A model generated the notes under the pieces. That model did not search any database. It was given only the letters and a program-made list of their open reading frames with translations, and was not told the DNA's origin. A stretch of 64,000 bases of DNA from Lysobacteraceae bacterium (GTDB lineage: Bacteria > Pseudomonadota > Gammaproteobacteria > Xanthomonadales > Rhodanobacteraceae): the NCBI GenBank assembly GCA_004143945.1, contig SEHB01000009.1:1-64000 (forward strand). The letters run 5' to 3'. Shown piece after piece: positions 26,735 through 34,942 of this stretch. The translations under genes were made by a program, and so were the position numbers. Every line of letters starts with the position of its first letter. The stretch's first letter is position 1.

Positions 26735-27763
26735 CTACGGCGCGGGCATCGCGCGCAGCAGCGCGGCGACGACGTCGTCGCTGCCGCGCTGCTCTGCTTC
26801 CGCCGCGAACGAGAGCAGCAGGCGATGGCGCAACACCGGCGCGGCAAGCGCGTACACGTCATCGCGCGTCGCTGCGAGGCGCCCATGGATCAGCGCGCGC
26901 GCCTTGGCCGCGAGCACAAGCGACTGGCCGGCGCGCGGGCCTGCACCCCATCGCACCCAGTCTCGCACCTCGGCGATCGTGCTCGCCTGCGGACGCGTCG
27001 CGCGCACGAGGCGCGTGATCCACGCGAGCAAATCCTCGCCGACATGCACCTCTCGCACGAGGTCCTGCAACGCGATGACTTCGTCGCCGGACATTACCGG
27101 ATCGATGCGCGCGGCGGCGCGACCCGTGGTCTGCTCGATGATCGCGCGCTCCTCCGATTCGTCCGGGTAATCGACGCGGACGTGCAGCAGGAAGCGGTCG
27201 AGTTGCGCCTCGGGCAGCGGATAGGTGCCCGCCTGCTCGAGCGGATTCTGCGTCGCGAGCACGAAGAACGGGCGCGGCAGCACGTGGGTGGTACCCGCGT
27301 AGCTGATCGTGCGCTCCTGCATCGCCTCGAGCAACGCGGACTGCGTCTTCGGCGGCGTGCGGTTGAGCTCGTCGGCGAGCAGCAGGTTCGTGAACACCGG
27401 GCCCTGCTGGAACTTGAAATAGCGCTTGCCGGTGCCGTGGTCCTCCTCGAGGATCTCGGTGCCGACGATGTCGCTCGGCATCAGGTCGGGCGTGAACTGG
27501 ATGCGCCGGAAATCGAGCGCCAGCGCCTCGCCGAGCGAGCGCACGAGCAGCGTCTTGCCGAGGCCCGGCACGCCTTCGAGCAGGCAGTGCCCGCCCGCGA
27601 GCAGGCCGATCAGCAACTGCTCGACCACCTCATGCTGGCCGACGACCGCGCGGCCGATCGCCTCGCGCAGCGCCTCGAGCCTCGAGAGCTGCTTCTGGAT
27701 GGATGCCTCGTCGATCACGTCGAAGGTTCCTGCAGGTTGGAATGGATCCGGATGGGGGCGCAA
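26735..27763 (-). CDS. moxR: MoxR-family AAA+ ATPase
   Basis: 342 residues. Walker A is GVPGLGKT near residue 65, Walker B is LLLADELNRTPPKTQSALLEAM near 130, sensor 1 is FVLATQNPLEQAGTYPLPEAQLDRF and the lid domain ends the protein. This is the classic MoxR set (AAA_3 family). MoxR proteins use ATP to act as chaperones for maturation of enzyme or envelope complexes, together with VWA/DUF58 partners, and such a partner follows here. Upstream are DUF4159, TldE-like and TldD-like genes on the same strand, which suggests clients among them. Confidence 0.95.
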   Translation of the reverse strand: MRPHPDPFQPAGTFDVIDEASIQKQLSRLEALREAIGRAVVGQHEVVEQLLIGLLAGGHCLLEGVPGLGKTLLVRSLGEALALDFRRIQFTPDLMPSDIVGTEILEEDHGTGKRYFKFQQGPVFTNLLLADELNRTPPKTQSALLEAMQERTISYAGTTHVLPRPFFVLATQNPLEQAGTYPLPEAQLDRFLLHVRVDYPDESEERAIIEQTTGRAAARIDPVMSGDEVIALQDLVREVHVGEDLLAWITRLVRATRPQASTIAEVRDWVRWGAGPRAGQSLVLAAKARALIHGRLAATRDDVYALAAPVLRHRLLLSFAAEAEQRGSDDVVAALLRAMPAP

Positions 27764-27773
27764 GACTGGAATG

Positions 27774-27801
27774 CCTGGAACACGGGGAACACGCAGGCAA
27801 T
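27774..27801. repeat. Single GGAACACGGGGAACACG repeat
   Basis: CCTGGAACACGGGGAACACG lies in the 109-bp gap between DUF4159 and moxR. A weak inverted counterpart, GTTTCATCGCCCCCTGCCAGG, occurs near 27820-27840. Same family as 15119-15190 and 26559-26716. Confidence 0.45.
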
Positions 27802-27872
27802 GCCGATCGATTCATTCGCGGTTGTTTCATCGCCCCCTGCCAGGCGTGCTGCGTGGCTCGATCTTCCCGGCA

Positions 27873-28607
27873 TCAGGCGGTCAGCGCATACACGACGATG
27901 TTGACCGCGAACTTCGTGTTGTCCTCGGCGAGGAAGCGCTTGTTGCGCCAGTCGTAGTCCCACTCGCAGCCGTAGTCCTTGTTGCTGTAGAGCACGCCGA
28001 GGCGCCCGCCGATCTCGATGCCCTTGAGGTAGTCGTGGACGAGGTCGTCGCCCCAGCCGTTGAGCTCGAAGCCGGTGTTGGGCGGGCCGTCGAACGTGAA
28101 GAAGCTCTCGAACAGCGGATGTCCTTTCGGCAGCTTCTGCAGCGCGTCCTCCCCGAATATCGTCGCCATCTCGCGCTCGAACGATTTTGCGAACAGCCCG
28201 TCGATGTCGTGGTTGCAGTCGTCGACGAAGACGAACCCTCCGTTGCGCACGTAGCGCTCGAAGTTGCGCCGCTCGTCCGGATTGAACTCGACCAGCTTGT
28301 GTCCGGCGAGGTAGCAGAAAGGCTGTTCCAGCACGCGTGCGTCGGCGAGCGGCAGGATCCGTTCGCGCGTGTCCACGCGCAGCGTGGTGTACTGGATCAG
28401 CGCATCGAGCAGGTTCGACGGCATCCGCTGGTCGACATCCCAGTCACCCGACTCGTACATGAGGCGGGTGAACCAGAAGTCGTGGGAGCCGGGAATCGGG
28501 AATCGGGAATCGGGAGTGGGAGCAGGATCCTGCGCGCGCGCGCCTTGCGCGAGCGCGAGAACGGCCGCGCCGGACAGCATCGAGCGGAGGAATTCGGAAC
28601 GGGTCAT
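27873..28607 (-). CDS. DUF4159 protein, exported
   Basis: 244 residues. A signal peptide (FLRSMLSGAAVLALAQGARAQ) is followed by a linker and the DUF4159 domain: FTRLMYESGDWDVD, then a GATase-1-like core with NGGFVFVDDCNHD and the ending FAVNIVVYALT. Relatives often carry a twin-arginine signal, but here the motif reads TRSEFLR, so Sec or a degenerate Tat signal. The linker DPAPTPDSRFPIPGS is encoded by an interspersed GGGAATC heptad repeat that has become part of the gene. No Shine-Dalgarno is seen before the ATG at 28607. It precedes moxR, consistent with an envelope role in that system. Confidence 0.85.
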   Translation of the reverse strand: MTRSEFLRSMLSGAAVLALAQGARAQDPAPTPDSRFPIPGSHDFWFTRLMYESGDWDVDQRMPSNLLDALIQYTTLRVDTRERILPLADARVLEQPFCYLAGHKLVEFNPDERRNFERYVRNGGFVFVDDCNHDIDGLFAKSFEREMATIFGEDALQKLPKGHPLFESFFTFDGPPNTGFELNGWGDDLVHDYLKGIEIGGRLGVLYSNKDYGCEWDYDWRNKRFLAEDNTKFAVNIVVYALTA

Positions 28608-28709
28608 GGCATACAGGAATTGGAGAACGGATGCGAATCCGCGCGTCGCCGCGATGGCGCAGGAAATGCGCGGTTCGCGACGATTCCCTATTCCCTCATC
28701 CCCATTCCC
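28491..28709. repeat. Heptad G-tract element, copy 1 (inverted pair)
   Basis: On the plus strand GGG recurs at 28491, 28498, 28505 and 28512 (GGGAATC units). CCC recurs at 28686, 28693, 28700 and 28707. Both have a perfect 7-bp period and are complementary to each other. The left array lies inside the DUF4159 gene and the right one at the end of the tldE-like gap. Each array fits the G3N4 x4 quadruplex rule. Confidence 0.85.
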
Positions 28710-28713
28710 TGCG

Positions 28714-30048
28714 TCAAACCGCATCCGACAACGACGAGAACGTGAAGTCGCGGATCTTCATCGACGGGATCATCATCACGAACGGCGACTCGTCGTCGCC
28801 GACGCGCACCGGCTTGCCGATCTCCTCGATGTTGTTGAGCATGATCGCGGGCGACTCGTTGAAGCGGAAGTTCTTGATCGGGTACTTGATCTCTCCGTTC
28901 TCGATGTAGAAGGTGCCATCGCGCGTGAGGCCGGTCAGCAGCACGGTCTGCGGATCGACCATGCGGATGTACCAGGTACGCGTCACCAGCACGCCCTTTC
29001 TCGTCGACTTCACGAGGTCCATCGTCGACTTGTCGCCGCCGGCCATGATCAAGTTGCCGGGCTGGCCGACCGCGGTCTTGCCCTGCTTCTGCGCCCAGTA
29101 GCGCGAGTACTGCAGGTAGTCGATCTTGCCCTTGGTGATGATGGGCGTGCGTTCGCGCGCGAGGCCGTCGTTGTCCCACGGCAATACCGCGCACTCGGGA
29201 TCCCAGGGATCGGAATGGATCGAGACGCGCTCGTCGAACAGCTTCTCGCCGAGCTTGTTGCCGCCGCCCTTCTTCGACAGGAAGCTGCGGCCCTCGTCGG
29301 CCTGGCGCGCGTCGAAGCCGAACATCATGAACGAGATCAGGCCCGCGGTTGCCGCCGGCTCCATGACGACCGTGTACTTGCCGGGTTCGAGCGCCTTCGC
29401 GTCGACCGAGCGCTTCGCCTTGTCCATCGCGGTGCGGATGTCGCTCTTGACGTCGAACTTGGCGACGTCGCCGAGGTTGCGCGCGACCCAGCCCGAGCCC
29501 TTGGCATCGTCCGTGCGCACGGTGCAGGTGAAGTCCATGCCGGTCGACTTCTGGTAGCCGAAGTTGCCCTTGCTGTTCGCGATCGCGGAGAACGTCTGCG
29601 CGTCGGAGAAGAAGCCCGCGGCGACGAGCTTTTCCTTGCGGCAAGGCTCGATGCAGGCCGCGGCGATCTCGGCGCGCTGCGCCGGCGTGACCGCGGCGGT
29701 GCGCTCGACGAAGGTGCCGCTCGGCTTGTAGGCCTGCTTCGCGATCGCCGGCACGAACTCCGGATTCTCCGGCGCGAGTCGCGCGAGCTCCTCGGCGCGC
29801 CTCACGACCGCTTCGATCGAGGCATCGTCGAAGCGGTTGGTGGTCGCGGTGCCGACGCGCTTGCCGAACGCGACTTCGACCGCGAGGTCGCAGTCGCTGA
29901 CGTGGCCGCTGGTGGAAACGCTGTTGAGCGCATAGCGGATGTTGCCGCCGCTCTGGCCGTTCAGCGTCGCGCTGCACTGGTCGGCCTTCGACGCCTTGAT
30001 CGCCTTGTCGAGGATCGCCTTGGCCTGCTCTTCGGTGTAGATGCTCAT
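28714..30048 (-). CDS. TldE/PmbA-like metallopeptidase-related protein
   Basis: 444 residues of the TldD/PmbA superfamily without the zinc motif: no HExxxH is present, as expected of the TldE partner. The fold is recognisable from CSATLNGQSGGNIRYALNS, GKRVGTATTNRFDDASIEAVVRRA and the C-terminal TWYIRMVDPQTVLLTGLTRDGTFYIENGEI. No signal peptide is present. In E. coli TldD and TldE form a cytosolic heterodimeric protease that trims unfolded peptides. Here the partner gene directly upstream encodes a Tat-signalled TldD, which raises the question of where the pair works. GGAG precedes the ATG at 30048. Confidence 0.88.
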   Translation of the reverse strand: MSIYTEEQAKAILDKAIKASKADQCSATLNGQSGGNIRYALNSVSTSGHVSDCDLAVEVAFGKRVGTATTNRFDDASIEAVVRRAEELARLAPENPEFVPAIAKQAYKPSGTFVERTAAVTPAQRAEIAAACIEPCRKEKLVAAGFFSDAQTFSAIANSKGNFGYQKSTGMDFTCTVRTDDAKGSGWVARNLGDVAKFDVKSDIRTAMDKAKRSVDAKALEPGKYTVVMEPAATAGLISFMMFGFDARQADEGRSFLSKKGGGNKLGEKLFDERVSIHSDPWDPECAVLPWDNDGLARERTPIITKGKIDYLQYSRYWAQKQGKTAVGQPGNLIMAGGDKSTMDLVKSTRKGVLVTRTWYIRMVDPQTVLLTGLTRDGTFYIENGEIKYPIKNFRFNESPAIMLNNIEEIGKPVRVGDDESPFVMMIPSMKIRDFTFSSLSDAV

Positions 30049-30077
30049 TGACGGCACTCCGGATTCTGGGGCGTTGA

Positions 30078-30174
30078 GGGTCGAGGCTGAGGGCCGGGGG
30101 CCGAGGGCGGAAGAGCAGGATGGTGGGCACCGCACGGTGGCGCCGTTCTGCGCTCAGCTCCCTGCCCTGGGTCC
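30078..30174. repeat. Heptad G-tract element, copy 2 (degenerate inverted pair)
   Basis: G-runs at 30078, 30091, 30098 and 30105 (GGGCCGA-like units, one 6-bp step) on the left. On the right, C-rich triplets at about 30151, 30158, 30165 and 30172 also step by 7. The element fills the gap between the tldD-like and tldE-like genes. Confidence 0.55.
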
Positions 30175-30184
30175 TGTGGTCGAA

Positions 30185-31822
30185 TCAGCCCAGACTCCTC
30201 GCTGTATTGATGACGTTCGCGCCGTTGAAGCGCGCGGTACTCGAACCGTGCGACACCGCCGAGACCTGACCGGGCTGGCCCTTGCCGTCGAAGAACGAAC
30301 CGCCGAAGCGGTAGTCCGCTTCGTCGCAGATCGCGGAGCACGAGTTCCAGAACTCCGGCGTGCGGATCTGGTAGGCGACGTCCTCGATCATGCCGCCGAC
30401 CTTGCCGTCCTTGATCTCGTAGAACAGCTGGCCGCCGAATTGCGCGTTGTAGCGTTGCTGGTCGATCGAGAACGAACCGTCGCCGACGATGTAGATGCCG
30501 TTCTCGATGTCCTTGACCATGTCGGCGGGCGTCAGCTTCTGCTTGCCCGGTGCGAGCGAGACGTTGGCCATGCGCTGGAACTGCACGCTCGACCACGAGT
30601 CGGCGTAGCAGCAGCCGTGCGATTCCGCATGGCCGAGGATGTGCGCCTGGTCGCGGATCGCCTGGTAGTCGACGAGGATGCCGTCGCGGACGATGTCCCA
30701 GCGGCGCGTCTTGACGCCTTCGTCGTCGTAACCGACCGCGCCGAGCGTGCCCGGCTGCACCTTGTCGGCGAACAACGTGACGAGGTCGCTGCCGTACTGG
30801 AAGTTCTTCGACTTCCACTTGTCGAGCGTCGCGAAACTGGTGCCGGCGTAGTTCGCCTCGTAGCCCAGCACGCGGTCGAGTTCGGTCGGATGGCCGACCG
30901 ATTCGTGGATCGTGAGCCACAGGTGCGAGGGATCGAGCACGAGGTCGAACTTGCCCGGCTTCACCGACGGCGCGGTGAGCTTCTCCTTCGCCTGCCTGGC
31001 GGCCGCGATCGCGTCCTCCTTCATGTCGTAGGAGTCCTTGTAGACGATCGCGCCGCACGGCAGTTCGACCTTGTCGGAGGCCTTGCCGTCGAGGTATTCG
31101 TATCCCATGCCGCGCGGATCGGACAGCCCCGCGCGGATGCGGAACTTGCCGGTCTTCTGGTCGACCGCGGTGACCTGCATCGGGGACCAGATGCGGTGCA
31201 CGTCCTGGTCGATGTAGGAACCGTCGCTCGACGCGAAATACTTCTGTTCGTTGACGAGGAACAGGATCGAGTTGATGAAGCTCGCGCCGGCCTGCATCGC
31301 GGCCGCGTTGACGTCGAGCAGCAGGTCGACCTTGTCCTTGATCGGCACTTCCATCGCGTTCTTGACGATCGGCGTGGCCCAGCTGACCTCGCCGACGCCC
31401 TTGACCGGCGCGAGCTCGACCGGCTTGGCCTGCAGGCGCGCGTTCGCCTTCGCGATCGCGGCGGCCTGGCGCGCGGCGCCCGCGACCGCGTCTTCGCTCA
31501 TGTCACTGGTCGCGGCGAAACCCCAGGTGCCGTTCGCGATCACGCGGATGCCGACTCCGGTAGATTCGGTGTTGACGACGTTCTCGACCTTGTCCTCGCG
31601 CGTGATCACGAACTGGCGCAGGTAGCGTCCGATGCGCACGTCGCAATAGCTCGCGCCGGCGCTGCGCGCGGCCGCGAGTGCAGCGTCGGCGAGGCGCTTC
31701 CGGGTCGCGACGTCGATCTTGCCGAGCAGGGCTTCCGCGGCGATCACGCGGCCGTGGAACGCGGGCAACAGCAGTCCACCGAGGCCGATGCCCGTGAACC
31801 TGATGAAATCTCGTCTGTCCAT
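30185..31822 (-). CDS. tldD: TldD-like zinc metallopeptidase with Tat signal
   Basis: 545 residues. The N-terminus MDRRDFIRFTGIGLGGLLLPAF is a twin-arginine signal (RRDFIR, then a hydrophobic core and a cleavable AAEAL). The TldD zinc site is HESVGHPTELD near residue 300 (HExxxH), with later GDGSFSIDQQRYNAQFGGQLFYEI and the C-terminal EDVAYQIRTPEFWNS. Fold motifs GASYCDVRIGRY and ENVVNTESTGVGIRVIANGTWGFAATSDM fit TldD. The protein is longer than cytosolic E. coli TldD (about 480), partly due to the signal. Predicted exported folded peptidase; the gene opens the operon that continues into tldE-like, DUF4159 and moxR. Confidence 0.9.
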   Translation of the reverse strand: MDRRDFIRFTGIGLGGLLLPAFHGRVIAAEALLGKIDVATRKRLADAALAAARSAGASYCDVRIGRYLRQFVITREDKVENVVNTESTGVGIRVIANGTWGFAATSDMSEDAVAGAARQAAAIAKANARLQAKPVELAPVKGVGEVSWATPIVKNAMEVPIKDKVDLLLDVNAAAMQAGASFINSILFLVNEQKYFASSDGSYIDQDVHRIWSPMQVTAVDQKTGKFRIRAGLSDPRGMGYEYLDGKASDKVELPCGAIVYKDSYDMKEDAIAAARQAKEKLTAPSVKPGKFDLVLDPSHLWLTIHESVGHPTELDRVLGYEANYAGTSFATLDKWKSKNFQYGSDLVTLFADKVQPGTLGAVGYDDEGVKTRRWDIVRDGILVDYQAIRDQAHILGHAESHGCCYADSWSSVQFQRMANVSLAPGKQKLTPADMVKDIENGIYIVGDGSFSIDQQRYNAQFGGQLFYEIKDGKVGGMIEDVAYQIRTPEFWNSCSAICDEADYRFGGSFFDGKGQPGQVSAVSHGSSTARFNGANVINTARSLG

Positions 31823-31957
31823 TGCTCTCTCCGGGAAGACAGGGTCGCGCGAAGCGCCACGCGTCCGCCATCTTGGAACAAGCCACCGGAGTTCGCCACG
31901 TGACCAACGGCAGGGGCGCGTTCCCGAACCCGAGTCCTTTCCCGGGCGCGGCCCCTG

Positions 31958-32134
31958 CGCTCAGGGCGAACGGAGTGGGTAGGGCGTGCGGCTGCTGCGC
32001 TCGGGGGGGGGGACCGAGTGGTCGGGCGTGGCCGCTGCGCACGGCGTTGACGCGCACCCCACGCCGTTCGCCCTGAGTGCGGGCCGGAGGCCGGAGTCGA
32101 AGGGCCGCGTGCGGCGAGCGTCGCTTCGACTCCG
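31958..32134. repeat. Compound inverted-repeat cluster with a 10-G run
   Basis: CGCTCAGGGCGAACGGAGTG (31958-31977) is repeated in inverted form at 32057-32080 (CGCCGTTCGCCCTGAGTG). CGGAGTCGAAG (32092-32102) is perfectly mirrored by CTTCGACTCCG (32124-32134). A further CGCTCAGCGCGAACGGAGTG copy follows at about 32151. A run of ten G lies at about 32003-32012. This fills the roughly 420-bp gap upstream of tldD; I see no gene in it. Confidence 0.85.
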
Positions 32135-32239
32135 CGGCCTGCGGCCGCTGCGCTCAGCGCGAACGGAGTGAGTGGGGCCTGCAGCCGCTGCACTCGGCGC
32201 GTACGGTTTGGGTGTTCCCTGGCGTCGCGCTGCGTCGGC

Positions 32240-32472
32240 TCAGTCGAAAGCGTCGGCGAACAGCAGATCGCTTTCGAGCGCCATCACCGACTGCATCCGC
32301 GCCTGGCCCGGCCGGTCTCCACGTCAACCGGCTTCCAGCGCGCGACGTGGTCGCCGGCGCGCGTGCCGGTACGCACGATCGATCCGTCCTCGAGCAGCAC
32401 GCTGCCGCCGCTGGTGCCCGCGATCCAGTCGGGCAGCCCGAGCGGAATGCACACGCTGTAGGCCCGGGCCAT
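32240..32472 (-). pseudogene. Small ORF downstream of rsgA, probably frameshifted by one base
   Basis: From ATG 32472 the frame reads MARAYSVCIPLGLPDWIAG and onward to GDHVARWKPVDVETGRAR, then stops early after about 62 codons. In the +1-shifted frame an open stretch MQSVMALESDLLFADAFD continues to a stop at 32240. A single missing base near 32303 (CCAGGCGCGG, perhaps CCAGGGCGCGG originally) would join both into a 77-residue protein. The gene starts 12 bp after the rsgA stop, so an operon is likely. Either a real mutation or a sequence error; the family is not recognised. Confidence 0.55.
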
Positions 32473-32484
32473 CGGCGCCGCCCC

Positions 32485-33552
32485 TCAGTGGCGCCCGTAC
32501 TTCTCGTCGAGCCGGCGTCCGAGCGCGCGCGTGACGACGCGCTCTTCGCCCTTGCGCCGCAGCCGGCTCTCGAGCGTGTCGGCCGCCGCCGCGAGCTCGT
32601 CGCGCAGCTTCAGGTAGTTCTGCCAGCGGGCGGCGTCGAGTTCGCCGTCCTCGAGCGCGGCACGCACTGCGCAGCCGGGTTCGCCGACGTGCGCGCAATC
32701 ACCGAAGCGGCAGCGTTCGGCCAGCGCTTCGATGTCGGCGAACTGGCCTTCGTCGATCTCTTCCTCGCCCGTCAGCTTGAGCTCGCGCATGCCCGGCGTG
32801 TCGATCAGGCAACCGCCGCTCGGCAACGCGATCAGCGCGCGGTGCGTGGTCGTGTGGCGGCCGCGGCTGTCGCTCTCGCGCACCGCTGCGGTCGCCTGGC
32901 GCACCTGGCCGAGCAGGGTATTGGTCAGCGTCGACTTGCCCACGCCGGAGGAACCGACCAGCACCGCGGACTGCCCGGGCCCGAGCCAGGCAAGCAGCGG
33001 CGCGATGCTCTCGTCCGACTTCGCGTTGACCGCGAACATCGGCACGCCGGGCAGGCGTCGCGCGAGTTCGGCCAAGGCTGCTTGCGCATCGAGCGTGTCG
33101 GCCTTGGTCAACACCAGTACCGGGGCCGCACCGCTCGCCTGCACGAGCAGCAGATAGCGCTCGATGCGCGCGGGATTGAAATCACCATCGAGCCCGTTCA
33201 GCACGAACACCGTGTCGATGTTCGCGGCGATGATCTGGCGCTGTCCGCTCTCGCCCGCGGCGCCACGCTGCAGTTCGGTGTGGCGCGGCAGGATCTGTTC
33301 GATGACGGGCGGCTTGCCCTGCGCGTACAGCACGAAGTCGCCCACCGCGGGGCGCTCGGTCGGGTCCAGCCCGCGCTTGAGGAAGCGCGCGGCCGGTTGC
33401 GCGTTGAACATCTGTTCGCCGTCATGCAACTGATAGCCCGCGCGATGCTGCGCGACGACGCGCGCGACCGCGCGTCCCTCGGCATCGGATGGCGCATCAC
33501 GATCACGCCAGCCGATGCGGGCGAGGCGCTCGAGGTCGGCAGCGGACGTCAT
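32485..33552 (-). CDS. rsgA: Ribosome small-subunit maturation GTPase RsgA
   Basis: 355 residues. The OB-fold part (GQMFNAQPAARFLKRG ... VGDFVLY) precedes a circularly permuted GTPase: NxxD/TKAD in LVLTKADTL (G4) comes before GSSGVGKSTL (G1), then the RHTTTHR G2 loop and CLIDTPGMREL (G3). The C-terminal zinc finger CRFGDCAHVGEPGCAV closes the domain. RsgA tests and releases assembly factors from late 30S particles in a GTP-dependent way. The order of motifs and the zinc finger make the assignment firm. No strong Shine-Dalgarno precedes the ATG at 33552. Confidence 0.96.
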   Translation of the reverse strand: MTSAADLERLARIGWRDRDAPSDAEGRAVARVVAQHRAGYQLHDGEQMFNAQPAARFLKRGLDPTERPAVGDFVLYAQGKPPVIEQILPRHTELQRGAAGESGQRQIIAANIDTVFVLNGLDGDFNPARIERYLLLVQASGAAPVLVLTKADTLDAQAALAELARRLPGVPMFAVNAKSDESIAPLLAWLGPGQSAVLVGSSGVGKSTLTNTLLGQVRQATAAVRESDSRGRHTTTHRALIALPSGGCLIDTPGMRELKLTGEEEIDEGQFADIEALAERCRFGDCAHVGEPGCAVRAALEDGELDAARWQNYLKLRDELAAAADTLESRLRRKGEERVVTRALGRRLDEKYGRH

Positions 33553-33696
33553 CGGCCGATTCTAGCAATGCGCCCGTCACCGCGGCGGGCGCAGGCGCTC
33601 CCCCGACGGACGTCCCGGGCACCGGGCGCCGGCAGCCCACGGGCTTCAGCCCTCAAGCTGCTAGCATTTGCCGATCGCTTCCGAACAGAACCCTCC

Positions 33697-34935
33697 ATGC
33701 AAGACGCCGGGATTGCCGTCAGCAGCCGCCTGGAACAGGTGCGGTACGACATCCGCGGCCCGTTGAGCCGCCGCGCACACGAACTGGAGGCGGCCGGCCA
33801 TCGCGTGCTGCGCCTCAACATCGGCAACCCGGGCCTGTTCGGCTTCCGCGTGCCGCAGCACCTGCGCGACGCGATCTCGGCCTCGCTGCCGCGCAGCGAA
33901 GCGTATTGCCACCAGCAGGGCCTGGCCGACGCGCGCGAGGCGATCGCCGCTCAGCACCGGCGCAACGGCGCCGACGCCGATGCGTCGCGCGTGTTCATCG
34001 GCAACGGCGTCAGCGAACTCATCGACCTCAGCCTGCGCGCGCTGCTCGAGCCCGGCGACGAAGTGCTGGTTCCCGCCCCCGACTATCCGCTCTGGAGCGC
34101 GGCCACGCGGCTCAACGGCGGCGTGCCCGTCTACTACGACTGCCCGCCCGAGCGCGCGCACCTGCCCGATCCCGACGAGATCGCGTCGCGCATCACCGCG
34201 CGCACGAAGGCGCTCGTGCTGATCAACCCGAACAATCCGACCGGCGCGGTGTATCCGCGCGAGTTGCTGGTCGCACTCGTCGACCTCGCGCGCCGGCACC
34301 GACTGGTCCTGCTCGCCGACGAGATCTACGACAGCGTGCTGTATGACGGCACGGGATTCGAGCCGCTCGCGCCGCTCGCGGACGGTGTGCCGTGCCTGAG
34401 CTACGGCGGCTTGTCGAAGGTGCACCTCGCCTGCGGCTACCGCGTCGGCTGGTTGTCGCTGACCGGTGCCGGCACGCACGAACTCGAGCGCGCGCTCGAC
34501 CTGCTCGCGAGCCTGCGCCTGTGCAGCAACGTGACCGCGCAATGGGCGATCCGCCCCGCACTCGAAGGCCCGAACGAGATCGGCGCGCTGACGCGTCCCG
34601 GCGGCCGCCTGCATGCGGCGCGCGCAGCGATCATCGACGCGGTCGCGGCCAGCGAGTTCCTCGAGCTGGTGCCGCCCGCGGGTGCGCTGTACGCATTCCC
34701 GGGGGTCGACGCCGAGCGCCTGCCCGCGTTCGACGACGAGGCGTTCGCGCTCGACCTGCTCGAACGCGAGCACATCATCCTGGTGCCGGGCAGCAGCTTC
34801 AACATCGGCGCGCGCAACCGCTTCCGCGTGACGATGCTGCCCGAACCCGACGTGCTCGCCGATGCGTTCGCGCGCATCGAGCGCGAGCTCGCGCGCTGCG
34901 CCGAATCGGGCGCGGCCACGCGCCGCGTCGCGTGA
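33697..34935 (+). CDS. AlaA-like PLP-dependent aminotransferase
   Basis: 412 residues of class I/II fold type I aminotransferases, of the AlaA (alanine-synthesizing) type. N-terminal VRYDIRGPLSRRAHELEAAGHRVLRLNIGNPGLFGF and NPNNPTG are conserved, and the PLP lysine lies in YGGLSKVHLACGYRVGW. GADADASRVFIGNGVSELIDLSLRALLEPGDEVLVPAPDYPLW also fits. It should transfer an amino group from glutamate to pyruvate. No good Shine-Dalgarno precedes ATG 33697, though the length and N-terminus agree with the family. The SGNH hydrolase gene follows after 7 bp, so the two are probably co-transcribed. Confidence 0.88.
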   Translation: MQDAGIAVSSRLEQVRYDIRGPLSRRAHELEAAGHRVLRLNIGNPGLFGFRVPQHLRDAISASLPRSEAYCHQQGLADAREAIAAQHRRNGADADASRVFIGNGVSELIDLSLRALLEPGDEVLVPAPDYPLWSAATRLNGGVPVYYDCPPERAHLPDPDEIASRITARTKALVLINPNNPTGAVYPRELLVALVDLARRHRLVLLADEIYDSVLYDGTGFEPLAPLADGVPCLSYGGLSKVHLACGYRVGWLSLTGAGTHELERALDLLASLRLCSNVTAQWAIRPALEGPNEIGALTRPGGRLHAARAAIIDAVAASEFLELVPPAGALYAFPGVDAERLPAFDDEAFALDLLEREHIILVPGSSFNIGARNRFRVTMLPEPDVLADAFARIERELARCAESGAATRRVA

Positions 34936-34942
34936 TTCCGCC

